This document shows, piece by piece, positions 9,801-18,643 of a DNA stretch of 29,496 bases. The notes beneath the pieces were generated by a model. That model was given only the letters and a program-made list of their open reading frames with translations, did no database searches and had not been told where the DNA came from. The translations under genes and the position numbers were made by a program. Source of the DNA: a virus; IMG/VR virus record IMGVR_UViG_3300006919_000282, positions 1 through 29,496 of that record. One strand, given 5' to 3'. Positions within the stretch are counted from its first letter, which is position 1, and every line of letters begins with the position of its first letter.

Positions 9801-10328
9801 ATCACTGGTACGCTTGGCAGAGTCTTGAATGAAGAGGCTCTGGATGTAGGCATTCCTTTGGATTTCGATCCAAGCACAACGTCGGGGATCGAGTCTACTG
9901 CGTTACTAGGCCGCTGGATGGCTGCGAGGTTTACCGATAAGACTCCTGAGATGTTCGATCAGGATGAAAATAAGATGGAGATGTCCTCGACGCTTTATGA
10001 GCTGTATATGCAGAAGGTGACGGACGGAGACTTCGGTGATCAGCTCGATGAGGAGCTGCCTAAACTTTTCGATCAGTATCCTGGCGCTCAGCTTCGATTT
10101 TCCTCTATTTCCTATAATGTAGATACGCCTCATATGCGTGCTGAGGGTTTTGGATTGCTGACAGATACTAATGCTCTGAATCAAATCGATGACAGGAGGA
10201 CTGCTATATCGCTACATATTCGCGCAGAAGTATTGGATGCGGATGGAAATTTAGTATTCATTCTGGATAGTCCTATTAATGATCCTCAGATCCTAGATAG
10301 GTACGAGCAAGTGGAGGTTTCAAGATAA
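6870..10328 (+). CDS. Internal virion protein (gp15-like)
   Basis: This very large protein (1152 residues; T7 gp15 has 747) lies between the gp14-like and gp16-like genes, the place of the middle ejection protein. The first 65 residues are a disordered Ser/Pro/Ala/Arg-rich arm. A coiled-coil-like region with IEARQDIARDYAIQLAQFK begins near residue 93, and the rest is mostly helical and soluble-looking. I see no catalytic motif. The start has AGGAAG seven bases upstream. The identification is by synteny, size and composition, because this family diverges quickly. In T7 the protein helps build the periplasmic channel that carries DNA into the cell. Confidence 0.7.
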   Translation: MASNRQRSDISAPSLGGGFGQVTPTPRVSPVSTTRSAAPRATARIGSLPNAPANVRAPNIDTSSAQIAGILADTLTNVQKSNQFFAEKEIAANTIEARQDIARDYAIQLAQFKEGYNEGLLKGQIHLGEGENPFGEFANTTIANPKWDGYQNSAAFNKLPQEQQQILIREFSSRELVKAANTDVKERIAFTNTKLSNQIAKGDAEISSIKLIPSDDGNSLVRDAEGTDSGILAQNNAEILFHSGNVKAALPSINRRFVKFANDYYHNRDPNEILPPPEHFNALVKEFIHPEFGQLLDPNVIASQKSKYREAALVEPKRRYKQLSFDASVAVKNIPSLDASHLGNPDMIADKQKAWAALKEQEVQAERIGADFPEERRFKLMELGVQLEVDRDFAVYMDPRLFVAASTMFPGDSDEAKQMRIQMVTNPDTGEPFIGLPIPGLDKPVDLGSMPPLARLPWLTQAVRLNQKQLSLEKPVGKEAKAIHRRQAMYFNYALELLDAATDPKSNAYVESLSDRIFSPETQAKLNAAQGFASEQEAAQSLWQELVVGSLLLQDGMKIPDSSVPFLTEQMMSFHNNGATPPGISDVNTIGNTMASLLRNHLERGDYETAAKVGFGVEIAGLNADLQPIRDEFRPKDAPNIVSRMFGLGGSAKSSVGLLKRVQDLTHHELNQNDEYSGWVATFLDPKSEQKDKDNALVNIRTTLTDATLDKLDRMQLEAPSGGPLYFRKGAFRGFSKSEAQALLDMGHSVASNFFIPTGVNQAYWEVFQSQVIQTPVGVQFKGFDPGAGKEFIDRIAAMQWTQGGSKLRDNLVSHLRQFEGNTGRVLDAFERWRADFALPENSGITVNSRGFMVAWSLISGKTDNRVLSQEPLSPAVVTSYMSEADMTQWRAGARSYDEGFPSSTSMTDKLRFLGDSIKNIFNVGPAGSQFQPLDIADIPKALTAKLDSIDFVRDGESVLDGGEMYEVKDEEFHAMQITGTLGRVLNEEALDVGIPLDFDPSTTSGIESTALLGRWMAARFTDKTPEMFDQDENKMEMSSTLYELYMQKVTDGDFGDQLDEELPKLFDQYPGAQLRFSSISYNVDTPHMRAEGFGLLTDTNALNQIDDRRTAISLHIRAEVLDADGNLVFILDSPINDPQILDRYEQVEVSR

Positions 10329-13300
10329 TGTCTACTGTAGCTCAAAGACATTTCATTACTCCAGAACAGGAGAGCCAGCTGCGCAGTCATATCCAGTTCG
10401 GGAAATCTGCTATACATAAGAAAAATCCCGACGCTTTGGCTTCTATCGGAGCGCGTACTCTTAAGGGTCTTCAGGATACGTCTCCTGCGATTCTATGGGA
10501 TATCATGACTCGTCCTAGCACAGGAGATGAGCCTGTTCTTTCGGTAGCTGATCTATATAGAGAGTTTCGAGGGCAGGAATGGGATGAGCCCATGACTTAT
10601 CATCAGGCGCAGTGGCGAGTCCAAAAGAATAAGGAGCGAGCTGCTTTGGATACAATAATCGCGAATAGAGAAAAGGGTATGCTATCTACTAGCATAGGCG
10701 TCTTGTCTCAGTTCGTATCTGGCGCCGCTTTGTCTCCTGAAACTTACACTCCTCTAGTAGTCGGGAGGCTAATGACTGCTACCGCTGCCCGAGCGACTCG
10801 GCTACTTGCCGCAGGGCGCGCGGCTCCGATTTCAACTAGGGTAACTGAGATTGGGGCTAAAGTGATCCCTAGGAACTCGTTTGCTGCGGGTGTTGTCGAG
10901 GATGCGGTATTGGCCAGCGTACCTTACACTTTTGCGTATCACCATAGAGAGGATTTATTAAATAATCCTGCGTCAGCGATGAACTACTTTACGGATATTC
11001 TGTCGTCGGCTATGTTGGCGGGTACGTTGACTTCCACCGTCGGACGAATTTGGGATCCTCGTTCTCTTAAGGATGTCCTTGAGGCGCACGCTAGCGATTT
11101 TGCTGTGTTGGCTTCCGCTAGGGGAGATATGTCTCAGATATCTGCGCTGCGTGAGGCTCGGGTATTAGCTCTTGCTATCATGGAGCCTGTGAATGAATGG
11201 GTGGATACCCGTAATTTCGATGGCAAGGTCAAGTTGATTGATGATCCTGATGAGCCGACTATATCTTATTTCAATAAGGACGCGAATGAGATAATTCTGA
11301 ATACGCCTCATCTGAAGAGTCAGCTAGATGTCAAGAACCAGTTGGATCTCGCTAGGGCAGGCATTCATGAAAAGGTTAAGCTTCGTCCTGATCAAGTTCA
11401 GGATCTAGATAAGGCTATCGATGACGGTATTCAGGAATGGGTCGTGAAGACTAAGTTCACGGGTAAGATTCGGGAGTTTACCGATGCAGATGATCCGACT
11501 GTATCTAAGTTCGATAAGGAACGGAATGAGATAATTTTGAATAGGGCTCATCTGACTCGTAAGTCAGATGTGGCGGCTCGGCTGAATCTCGCTAAGTCCG
11601 GTGTCCATAGTAAGGCTCCTAGCACATTGAAATCGGATGTGGAGGTAGGAAAGGATGGCGTTACCGTTGGTCCTACGTTTACTGAGTTGTTTAGGGGACC
11701 GGGCGATCTTTCTACGCTGGGCGTTTCTGCTGGTCCTAAGGACCATGTAAGATTTAATCCTTCCAATTATACCAATGATTTTGTCATGAGGCAGGGGGAG
11801 CGCTTCGATAGGATGATTGAAGAACTTCCGGACACTCCTGAGGCATCGGCTGTGACCCAAGTAGAAAGTTTTTTTGAGGACAGCGATTACTCTTTAATTT
11901 TTCCTGACGGCGATTCCTTTCCTTCTTCGTTGGTGGATCAGCGTAACTTGGTTGAAAAAAAATTCAAAGAGGAACAGGCCGCTCGAACGGCCGCAGGAGA
12001 ACCGGAGTCCTTCAAGGTGCCATTCAAGGGGACTGGAGAGCACCATTCCATGGCGCAGGCGATAGACGACGCCGTTGAGATGGAGGTGACTAAAGCTCTT
12101 CGCGCGGAAAAGCTAGTCGCTGCTTTTTCTGAACATAGGGACAAGTATCGTAGATTCGATCAAGTTGCCGAAGATATGGAAGATACTCTGGGCCTAGAAT
12201 TTCTACGGGCTGCGGGTATCACTGAGCATGATGTATTAAAAAGCGGCTCGTTTCGCGTTAGCATTGAGGATGCGGTAATTCGTAGGTTTATCCGTAAACG
12301 GGTAATGCTTCGGGTACATAGGGAGATAGTTCAAAACGAAGCTAATGACACGGCTCGGGGCTGGGGTGTAAGGAAGGGTGTCCGTGCTAGAATTACAGCT
12401 TTTCTTGACGGTACTATTAAAGGAAAGAACTTTACTAAAGGCGGCGATAATCTGAATACTCGTATGCATGTTCTGGTCAATGAGATGTCGTCCTATATAG
12501 ATGCATCATTTACTCGTAATGGTGTATCCAAATTCCTGAACACGTATGATGATGAGGCTGCTGATTTCTTTACTGAAATAGATAGAGCGTTAGACGGCGC
12601 TATTGATGTTTCCAAAGAAGCGGCTGATGTGGCTAAGAGTATAGCTAAAGTAAATGAGCTTTTGCGTCGTAGGCTTAATGCTCAGGGAGCAGGCATAGAG
12701 AAGCTAGATGGTTATTTTTTCCGTCAGATTCACAATAGAGATCGTATCCTTAAAAATCAATGGGAGTGGGCGCGCGACCTGATGAAACATGAGAACGTGG
12801 ATTGGGCTCGTATGGGATACGCAGGCGCATCGGATCAAGATCGTTTGGATTTTATACGGGCTGTTGAGGAAGATATCGCCGCAGGTCATCATGTAACTGA
12901 AGTCGGCCTGGATCCAGAGGTTCATGGCGGCAAGAAGGCTCAGCAGTTTGCTCATAGCAGAGTTATCCATTTCCAACCTGGAAAGGGTGTGTGGTATAAC
13001 GACAAGTGGGGGCATCAGGATACTGCTAAAGAGCTGATGAATCAGGTGGCCTTGCGCTCAAAAGCGGTGGTGTTAACCGAATTGGCAGGTCCAGACTTCA
13101 AGGCGTTTTGGCGTAGTCTAGAGGATGTTCTGGAAATGAATCCCGAGACATCAGGTAAACAAGGTCTGTCGGAATCGGATGCCGATGACATCGTACCGAC
13201 CTCGTTTATCTCAGACATTCAGCTTATTCGGAACCACTGGGACCAGCTTACTGGAGAGGCTTCTATTCCTGAGAGTAAGCCTCTAGCTCTTTGGGGAGCG

Positions 13301-14548
13301 ACTTTCCGCAATTACGTCAAGGCCATGACTCTTCATGGGACGGGGATCACTACGCTGTTCTCCGATCCGGTGAATCAGATTATAAATCTTCGATCCTCTG
13401 GAATGTCTAATAGCATCATGGGAGCGACTATGGAAGTTATACGCTCCTATGGGCCTGCGATAGATCATATGCTTGGACTGAACAGTAATCAGGCGATTGC
13501 GTTCGCCGACGAGATGCTGCTCCCTCACGATACTAACCTAGCTGCCGCTAGAGCTGCGTTGGGCGATTCGTCGGCTGCTCTTAATGAGGGCCTTTCCAAT
13601 AAGATTTTCCAAGCTAGCGATCGTTTAAGTCAGGCGACGATCAAGTGGTCGGGAGCTGGGATCTTCACGAAGCTCAGTCAGCTTACTTCGATAATCGGCT
13701 CGCAGCGTCAGCTCGCGTATCTTTTGAAGAATTCAGGCGAGCGTAGTCCTGATTTCGAGCAGTATCTGAAAAGACACAAGATTTCGATGGCCGAGTTCGA
13801 TTCGCTTACGCCCTACATAATCGACGATCAGTTGTCGGTTTTCGATATTCCGGATGACGATTTGCGACGTAGATTCCAGAATGTCCTCAACGAGGGTATG
13901 CGTACGGGATCGCTTACTGCTGATCCCTATCAGACAGCTCTGGTTCACTGGGGAACTAAGGCAGGAACTGCTAAGGGCGAGTTTTCTCGTGGGCTTATGA
14001 TGTACGTGGCTCCTGCTGTGGCGATACAGCAGAAGCTTTACATGCGTATGGCTGTACTGGGCGGAAACGACGCGCATTGGACGAGTCTGTTTGAGAGGAG
14101 TCGTATCATTGAGACTGTTTCTGTTCTAGGTATGATGCTTGGATCTGCTGCCGTGATCATGACGGTAAAGGATGCCCTTAAAAACAAGGAGCCATTTTTC
14201 CTAGGGGACAAGCCATTCGCCGCTGATCATATGAAGCGCATTCTTCAGGTTTCAGGAGTTTTCCCTCTGATGTTGGAGACGATTGCCACTGCTGGAGGCG
14301 GTGCTTCTGGCGCTGCGTTTTCCGCCATTGGGCAAGCCTACGATACTTTGGATTCCTTTATCACTAAGGATAAGTGGCAAGGGCTCCACGATATGATGCA
14401 GCTATCCCCGTTCATCGCTACTAATTTCGGCCCAATGCCTACTATCTTGCAGACTATGATAGGGGCTGCGAGCGAGGAGTACCTTCGAGATACCATCATA
14501 CGACAGCGCCAGATTCGCTATATGACTGGTCAAGATAAGATTTTCTAG
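10328..14548 (+). CDS. Internal virion protein (gp16-like), large polyvalent ejection protein
   Basis: At 1406 residues this is close to T7 gp16 (1318 residues) and occupies the same position at the end of the internal-protein block. The N-terminal part contains helices and a hydrophobic stretch near residues 120-165. Residues 289-432 hold an internal duplication. The C-terminal third has several hydrophobic segments (for example around residues 1255-1280, VSVLGMMLGSAAVIMTV) and a GGGASGAA stretch, suggesting membrane interaction during ejection. Unlike T7 gp16, I do not see a lytic transglycosylase domain at the N-terminus. The start overlaps the preceding stop (TAATG), with GGAGG ten bases upstream. 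The family call is based on order, size and the membrane-like C-terminus. Confidence 0.7.
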   Translation: MSTVAQRHFITPEQESQLRSHIQFGKSAIHKKNPDALASIGARTLKGLQDTSPAILWDIMTRPSTGDEPVLSVADLYREFRGQEWDEPMTYHQAQWRVQKNKERAALDTIIANREKGMLSTSIGVLSQFVSGAALSPETYTPLVVGRLMTATAARATRLLAAGRAAPISTRVTEIGAKVIPRNSFAAGVVEDAVLASVPYTFAYHHREDLLNNPASAMNYFTDILSSAMLAGTLTSTVGRIWDPRSLKDVLEAHASDFAVLASARGDMSQISALREARVLALAIMEPVNEWVDTRNFDGKVKLIDDPDEPTISYFNKDANEIILNTPHLKSQLDVKNQLDLARAGIHEKVKLRPDQVQDLDKAIDDGIQEWVVKTKFTGKIREFTDADDPTVSKFDKERNEIILNRAHLTRKSDVAARLNLAKSGVHSKAPSTLKSDVEVGKDGVTVGPTFTELFRGPGDLSTLGVSAGPKDHVRFNPSNYTNDFVMRQGERFDRMIEELPDTPEASAVTQVESFFEDSDYSLIFPDGDSFPSSLVDQRNLVEKKFKEEQAARTAAGEPESFKVPFKGTGEHHSMAQAIDDAVEMEVTKALRAEKLVAAFSEHRDKYRRFDQVAEDMEDTLGLEFLRAAGITEHDVLKSGSFRVSIEDAVIRRFIRKRVMLRVHREIVQNEANDTARGWGVRKGVRARITAFLDGTIKGKNFTKGGDNLNTRMHVLVNEMSSYIDASFTRNGVSKFLNTYDDEAADFFTEIDRALDGAIDVSKEAADVAKSIAKVNELLRRRLNAQGAGIEKLDGYFFRQIHNRDRILKNQWEWARDLMKHENVDWARMGYAGASDQDRLDFIRAVEEDIAAGHHVTEVGLDPEVHGGKKAQQFAHSRVIHFQPGKGVWYNDKWGHQDTAKELMNQVALRSKAVVLTELAGPDFKAFWRSLEDVLEMNPETSGKQGLSESDADDIVPTSFISDIQLIRNHWDQLTGEASIPESKPLALWGATFRNYVKAMTLHGTGITTLFSDPVNQIINLRSSGMSNSIMGATMEVIRSYGPAIDHMLGLNSNQAIAFADEMLLPHDTNLAAARAALGDSSAALNEGLSNKIFQASDRLSQATIKWSGAGIFTKLSQLTSIIGSQRQLAYLLKNSGERSPDFEQYLKRHKISMAEFDSLTPYIIDDQLSVFDIPDDDLRRRFQNVLNEGMRTGSLTADPYQTALVHWGTKAGTAKGEFSRGLMMYVAPAVAIQQKLYMRMAVLGGNDAHWTSLFERSRIIETVSVLGMMLGSAAVIMTVKDALKNKEPFFLGDKPFAADHMKRILQVSGVFPLMLETIATAGGGASGAAFSAIGQAYDTLDSFITKDKWQGLHDMMQLSPFIATNFGPMPTILQTMIGAASEEYLRDTIIRQRQIRYMTGQDKIF
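11192..11623 (+). repeat. Internal tandem duplication in the gp16-like gene
   Basis: Two copies of a module of about 63 codons start 80 codons apart, at residues 289 and 369 of the protein. Both share an xEWV start, a DDPxxPT(I/V)S turn, a F(N/D)K(D/E)xNEIILN strand, an HL element, a second helix with SD- or LDV, and an end of the form LA(R/K)xG(I/V)H. DNA similarity between the copies is still obvious, so the duplication is not very old or is under constraint. Confidence 0.75.
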
Positions 14549-14570
14549 TATATTCAACCCCAAAAAGCTC

Positions 14571-17500
14571 ATGTCAGGTGAAATAAGAATCAAAGATAAA
14601 CCGGATCTAACTAGTTTAGATTCTACCGACCATCTCGGTGTGGACGGCTCCTCAGGCTTGCGCAGGTTCGATTGGACTTCCTTCGTCAATGCGCTGAAGT
14701 CCGGAGCCAAGGTAGCCATATCGACAATTCTGTTCCAAGACATCTCAGAGAAGGATCAGCCTCTTGGTTACGTAGGTCTGGATGCCCTCGGCAAGATCCC
14801 GCTGTCGACAATCCCATCGGATCTGAATTCGGCCTATGTGTTCCTTGAGCATGTGGCTATAGAGAATCAGCAGATTTTCATGACTCCAACACGTACTCCA
14901 GGCATTGATAACGTCGCGGTCTATGTGAATGGCTCGCGTCTGTTGGCTACGGATTTCGATAAATCCAATCCCGATAATGTGACACTGGATTGTCCGTTGA
15001 AAGCGGGCGATACGGTTCGCGTCGAGACTCTCCTTACTGCTGCCAAGACGACGCATGATCCTGTGACCATCGCGGCAGGTCTGGATTACATTTCAGTCAA
15101 TTCTCCAGGTCAGGAGCTTACCCTTAATCAGGTCCAGCTTGAGACTGATGTTGCTGGGAATCTTCCCGTCGCCAATTTAAATGGAGGCGACAATGCTAGC
15201 GGCTCTACTTTCTGGGCTGGCGATGGTACATGGAAGGAAGGACTCGGCGGCGTCGGCTCGGGCAATTCCGTCAAGGAATCCATATCTCAGACGGCTCACG
15301 GGTTCGTTGCAGGCGAAGTTATTTACTTCAGTTCTGGAGGTATGTGGGAATTGGCTTCTGCTGATATAGCCGATACAGCAGACGTTCTTGCTATCGTAGA
15401 ATCGGTAGAGAATGTGAATAGTTTCACGGCAGTATATAGCGGAAAGATTACTCTGCCTCCTACTCTTGTAGAAGGCTCAGTATATTATTTGGATGATGCG
15501 AATCCAGGCGCGTATACTGATGTTGCTCCTACTGCTGAAGGCGCTGTTCAAAAGCCGATATTCACCGCGATCTCCTCGACAGAAGCGGTTATGTATACCA
15601 TGCGCGGGTCCATTAATTCTACAGCTCCCTCTGTTGTGGATTCACTTAATGGACTGGTGGGTGATCTTTTTATAGCTTCCACGACTCCGACGATCACAGT
15701 TACTCCGTCTGGTTTTAATATAAACCTGACGCTTAATCCTGGAAATATCAATACAGCGGATCTTAACAACAACGCAGGATTCACTGATGACCAGACGCCC
15801 GCTGAAATAGAAACTGCATACAATACGCAAGTCCCTCAGGTATCCGGTACCGAGATTACAAATGGAACCGAGACTGCGATTCGTCGCTACTCCCCGAAGG
15901 ATGTAGCTGATATGGCTAATATTCACGGTGGCGGTGGCGCTAGTGGAGAAGCCAATACAGCGAGTAATCAGGGAACCAATGGCGTCGGGTTCTACGATAC
16001 TAAAAGCGTTCTAGATCTCCAGTTCCGTAACCTACATTCCACTACAACCGCTATTGGGGTTGCCCTGAATGTAGGTAATAGGGATGTGGAAATCACTTTC
16101 GTTCCAGGCAACGTCAATATATCGGAGCTTAATAATGATGCGGGATTCACAGGCGACCAGACAGGAGCCGAGATCAAAACCCTGTATGAGGCGGAGGCTA
16201 AAGCTTTTACGGATGCGCAATTTGACAAGCTTGCAACCGTCGACGCCAACGCTGACGAAACCAATACCGCCAACGTCGAAGCCGCAGGAGCGGTAATGGA
16301 TTCGGAGGTCGATCCAGATATCAAAACCCTGTCGCTCCCGCCGAGCACGGTTATTTCCACTTTCGGCAAGGATCTAATCGACGATGCCAATGATGCGGAG
16401 GCTCGCGCCACTCTTGGCGTCGATCCCGCAGGTACGAACAATTACACTCACCCTGACCATACTGGAGATGTCGCCTCTTTGGGCGATACGACTACAACAA
16501 TCCAGCCAGGCGTCGTCACAAACGCTAAGCAGGCGGATATGGTTCAGGATACCCTCAAGGGTCGAGCTACCGCTAGCACAGGCTCTCCAGAGGATCTGAC
16601 GCCCACTCAGGTCCGTACGATGCTCAACGTCGAGGACGGAGCTAACGACTACACCCACCCCGATCACACAGGCGATGTTACATCTACTGGCGATGCAGCT
16701 ACAGTTCTCGATCCCTCCGCCATCTCAGGCAAGCCGCTAGTTTCTGCGGCAGCTTCGGATCTGGTTCTGATATCGGATGTCTCGGACTCCAACAACCTCA
16801 AGCACGTACTAGTCAGCGATCTTGTCGGTGGTGGCGCTCCCGAGGGAACGGAAGTCTTGTCTACTGGGGAGTTTGGAGCGATCAAGTTCCTCCGAGAGGA
16901 TGGAGCAGGCGGCGCTTCATGGGAAGAGGTTCCCGCTGGCGGTTACACTCACCCTGATCATACTGGCCACGTAGAATCACTTGGCGATGGCGCTACTACG
17001 ATCCAGCCTAATGTCGTAGACGATACAATGCTGGTGGATGTGGGAGAGAATACTCTCAAGGGTCGCGTCAATGCGGGTACTGGAGATCCTACGGATCTCT
17101 CGCCTACACAGGTGCGCTCGATGCTCAACGTCGAGGATGGAGCCGATGTGACCAATACAGACTCTGTCACTGCGGCTGGCGCTGTCATGGATTCGGAGGT
17201 CGATGCTGACATCAAGACTCTCTCCCTTCCGGCCAACACGGATATTACCACTTACGGTAGGGATCTGGTAGGATCCTTCAATGCGGCGGCTGCTCAAGCC
17301 ACTCTTGAGGTAGATCCCGCAGGCACGAACAATTACACTCACCCCGATCACTTTGGCGATGTGGCCTCTTCTGGAGATGGGAACACTACGATCCAGTCAG
17401 GAGTGGTCACGTATTCGAAAATACAGAACGTCTCGATCACGAATCGTATTCTAGGCAATCAGGTGGGACCGAATTCTCCTGTTCAGGAGCTATCTCCTGC

Positions 17501-18248
17501 GGATGTGCGCACGATGCTCAATGTGGAGAATGGAGCTAACGCTTACGTTCATCCAGATCACTTTGGCGATGTTACTTCTAATGCCGATGGCGAGACGACT
17601 ATCGCCAATAAGACAGGCGATGCGGCTGGTATCTGCACAGGTATCTCCCCAGATACAGCTAACTTGGCTCGCTGGAACTCGGCAGGCAATCTCGTCGATT
17701 CGGCAATCAATTTCAATAATGTAGTCCAGACGACCACGCAGACGCTGGACTTCGTCCAGATTCCTGCGGCGGCCATGACTCCGAGGGAGACTGATGGAGC
17801 CGTACCTAATACGTTTGAGGGAGCGAATTTCAACATGACTGATGTCATGTCGTTTACCAATTTGTCTAAGACATGGGTTGTATTCGATTGGGTACTCCCG
17901 CCTAACTGGGTCAACAGTACCGTCAGGCTCCGTTACAATTGGGTAGGCTTCGCTGCTGCTGGCTCCGTGGAATGGCAATGCTACGCTTCGGCTGTAGCTC
18001 AGGGCCAGTCATGGGATCCTGCGATCTCCAGCCCTCAGGTAATCTCTCAGGTTATGTCTTCTGCGAATACCGAGCAGTTCTCGATCTCTCCTGCGCTGAC
18101 TATTCAGAATACTCCTGCCGCAGGCGAGGTGGTGAAATTCCATATAGCCCGAAATGTCAGCGGCACGGATGACTTAGGGACGGATGCGCAGCTTAAGAAT
18201 ATCCAGATAGAATATACGAAAACTCTAATCAACACGGGAGGCTTTTAA
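14571..18248 (+). CDS. Tail fibre protein
   Basis: This 1225-residue protein is built like a modular podovirus tail fibre. Residues 1-160 form an N-terminal region likely to attach to the tail, including a DKPDLTSLDSTDHLGVDG opening and an IPLSTIPSDLN element. Residues about 380-1030 form a repetitive shaft: two copies of an LNxxAGFT-DQT unit, five THPDHxGDV-like units and three VR(T/S)MLNVExGA units. The C-terminal region, about residues 1040-1225, is a beta-sandwich-like domain with FDWVLPPNW followed by Val/Trp-rich strands, found at the end of many phage tail proteins. The upstream region has no clear Shine-Dalgarno sequence, unlike most neighbours, so the start is less certain. It probably binds the host surface. 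Confidence 0.8.
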   Translation: MSGEIRIKDKPDLTSLDSTDHLGVDGSSGLRRFDWTSFVNALKSGAKVAISTILFQDISEKDQPLGYVGLDALGKIPLSTIPSDLNSAYVFLEHVAIENQQIFMTPTRTPGIDNVAVYVNGSRLLATDFDKSNPDNVTLDCPLKAGDTVRVETLLTAAKTTHDPVTIAAGLDYISVNSPGQELTLNQVQLETDVAGNLPVANLNGGDNASGSTFWAGDGTWKEGLGGVGSGNSVKESISQTAHGFVAGEVIYFSSGGMWELASADIADTADVLAIVESVENVNSFTAVYSGKITLPPTLVEGSVYYLDDANPGAYTDVAPTAEGAVQKPIFTAISSTEAVMYTMRGSINSTAPSVVDSLNGLVGDLFIASTTPTITVTPSGFNINLTLNPGNINTADLNNNAGFTDDQTPAEIETAYNTQVPQVSGTEITNGTETAIRRYSPKDVADMANIHGGGGASGEANTASNQGTNGVGFYDTKSVLDLQFRNLHSTTTAIGVALNVGNRDVEITFVPGNVNISELNNDAGFTGDQTGAEIKTLYEAEAKAFTDAQFDKLATVDANADETNTANVEAAGAVMDSEVDPDIKTLSLPPSTVISTFGKDLIDDANDAEARATLGVDPAGTNNYTHPDHTGDVASLGDTTTTIQPGVVTNAKQADMVQDTLKGRATASTGSPEDLTPTQVRTMLNVEDGANDYTHPDHTGDVTSTGDAATVLDPSAISGKPLVSAAASDLVLISDVSDSNNLKHVLVSDLVGGGAPEGTEVLSTGEFGAIKFLREDGAGGASWEEVPAGGYTHPDHTGHVESLGDGATTIQPNVVDDTMLVDVGENTLKGRVNAGTGDPTDLSPTQVRSMLNVEDGADVTNTDSVTAAGAVMDSEVDADIKTLSLPANTDITTYGRDLVGSFNAAAAQATLEVDPAGTNNYTHPDHFGDVASSGDGNTTIQSGVVTYSKIQNVSITNRILGNQVGPNSPVQELSPADVRTMLNVENGANAYVHPDHFGDVTSNADGETTIANKTGDAAGICTGISPDTANLARWNSAGNLVDSAINFNNVVQTTTQTLDFVQIPAAAMTPRETDGAVPNTFEGANFNMTDVMSFTNLSKTWVVFDWVLPPNWVNSTVRLRYNWVGFAAAGSVEWQCYASAVAQGQSWDPAISSPQVISQVMSSANTEQFSISPALTIQNTPAAGEVVKFHIARNVSGTDDLGTDAQLKNIQIEYTKTLINTGGF
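16264..17600 (+). repeat. Repeated shaft modules within the tail fibre gene
   Basis: A block of about 450 bases beginning near 16274 (AAGAVMDSEVD) recurs near 17165, about 890 bases downstream, with conserved order: AGAVMDSEVD, IKTLSLP, DPAGTNNYTHPDH, then LNVExGAN and a second HPDH unit. A half-block lies between them at about 16942-17160. The copies are similar in DNA as well as protein, consistent with shaft growth by unequal recombination. Confidence 0.7.
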
Positions 18249-18250
18249 TC

Positions 18251-18643
18251 ATGTCGTGTGAATATGCAGAAGTAAGAAATTCGGATTTCGCGATCCTTCA
18301 GAGGTTTTGCGTCGATGACCCTCACAATATCCCCGAGAAATTCGGAACCCATCCTTCGCTGGACTTCTCTCGGGCTGTTCCCGTGGTTCGCGGGACCGAT
18401 CCTGAGCTTCCGGACGACAATAGCACGTACGGAGATTTTGAATATAATATAGATCCTCCAGGCAACCCGACTCAGGTCGTAAAGACTCTGACAATCGATT
18501 CTCTCACGGCGCAGCAGATATCAGAGAATGATGCCATCGCAGAGGTCAAAGCAATGTATCCTGATCTATTGGCAGGCACCGCCTCTACTGCGGATGTTCA
18601 GAAAGCTATATTAATTCTAGCCCAGCTAGCTATTGGGGAGTAA
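18251..18643 (+). CDS. Hypothetical protein following the tail fibre
   Basis: I do not recognise this 130-residue protein. The N-terminal two thirds are polar with many Asp and Pro residues. The last 45 residues look helical and end in a hydrophobic helix (AILILAQLAIGE). The start is well supported: GGGAGG lies inside the end of the fibre gene, twelve bases before the ATG. The stop overlaps the next start as TAATG. Its position right after a fibre gene is where small fibre-assembly or fibre-associated proteins are often found, but nothing in the sequence proves that role. Confidence 0.6.
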   Translation: MSCEYAEVRNSDFAILQRFCVDDPHNIPEKFGTHPSLDFSRAVPVVRGTDPELPDDNSTYGDFEYNIDPPGNPTQVVKTLTIDSLTAQQISENDAIAEVKAMYPDLLAGTASTADVQKAILILAQLAIGE

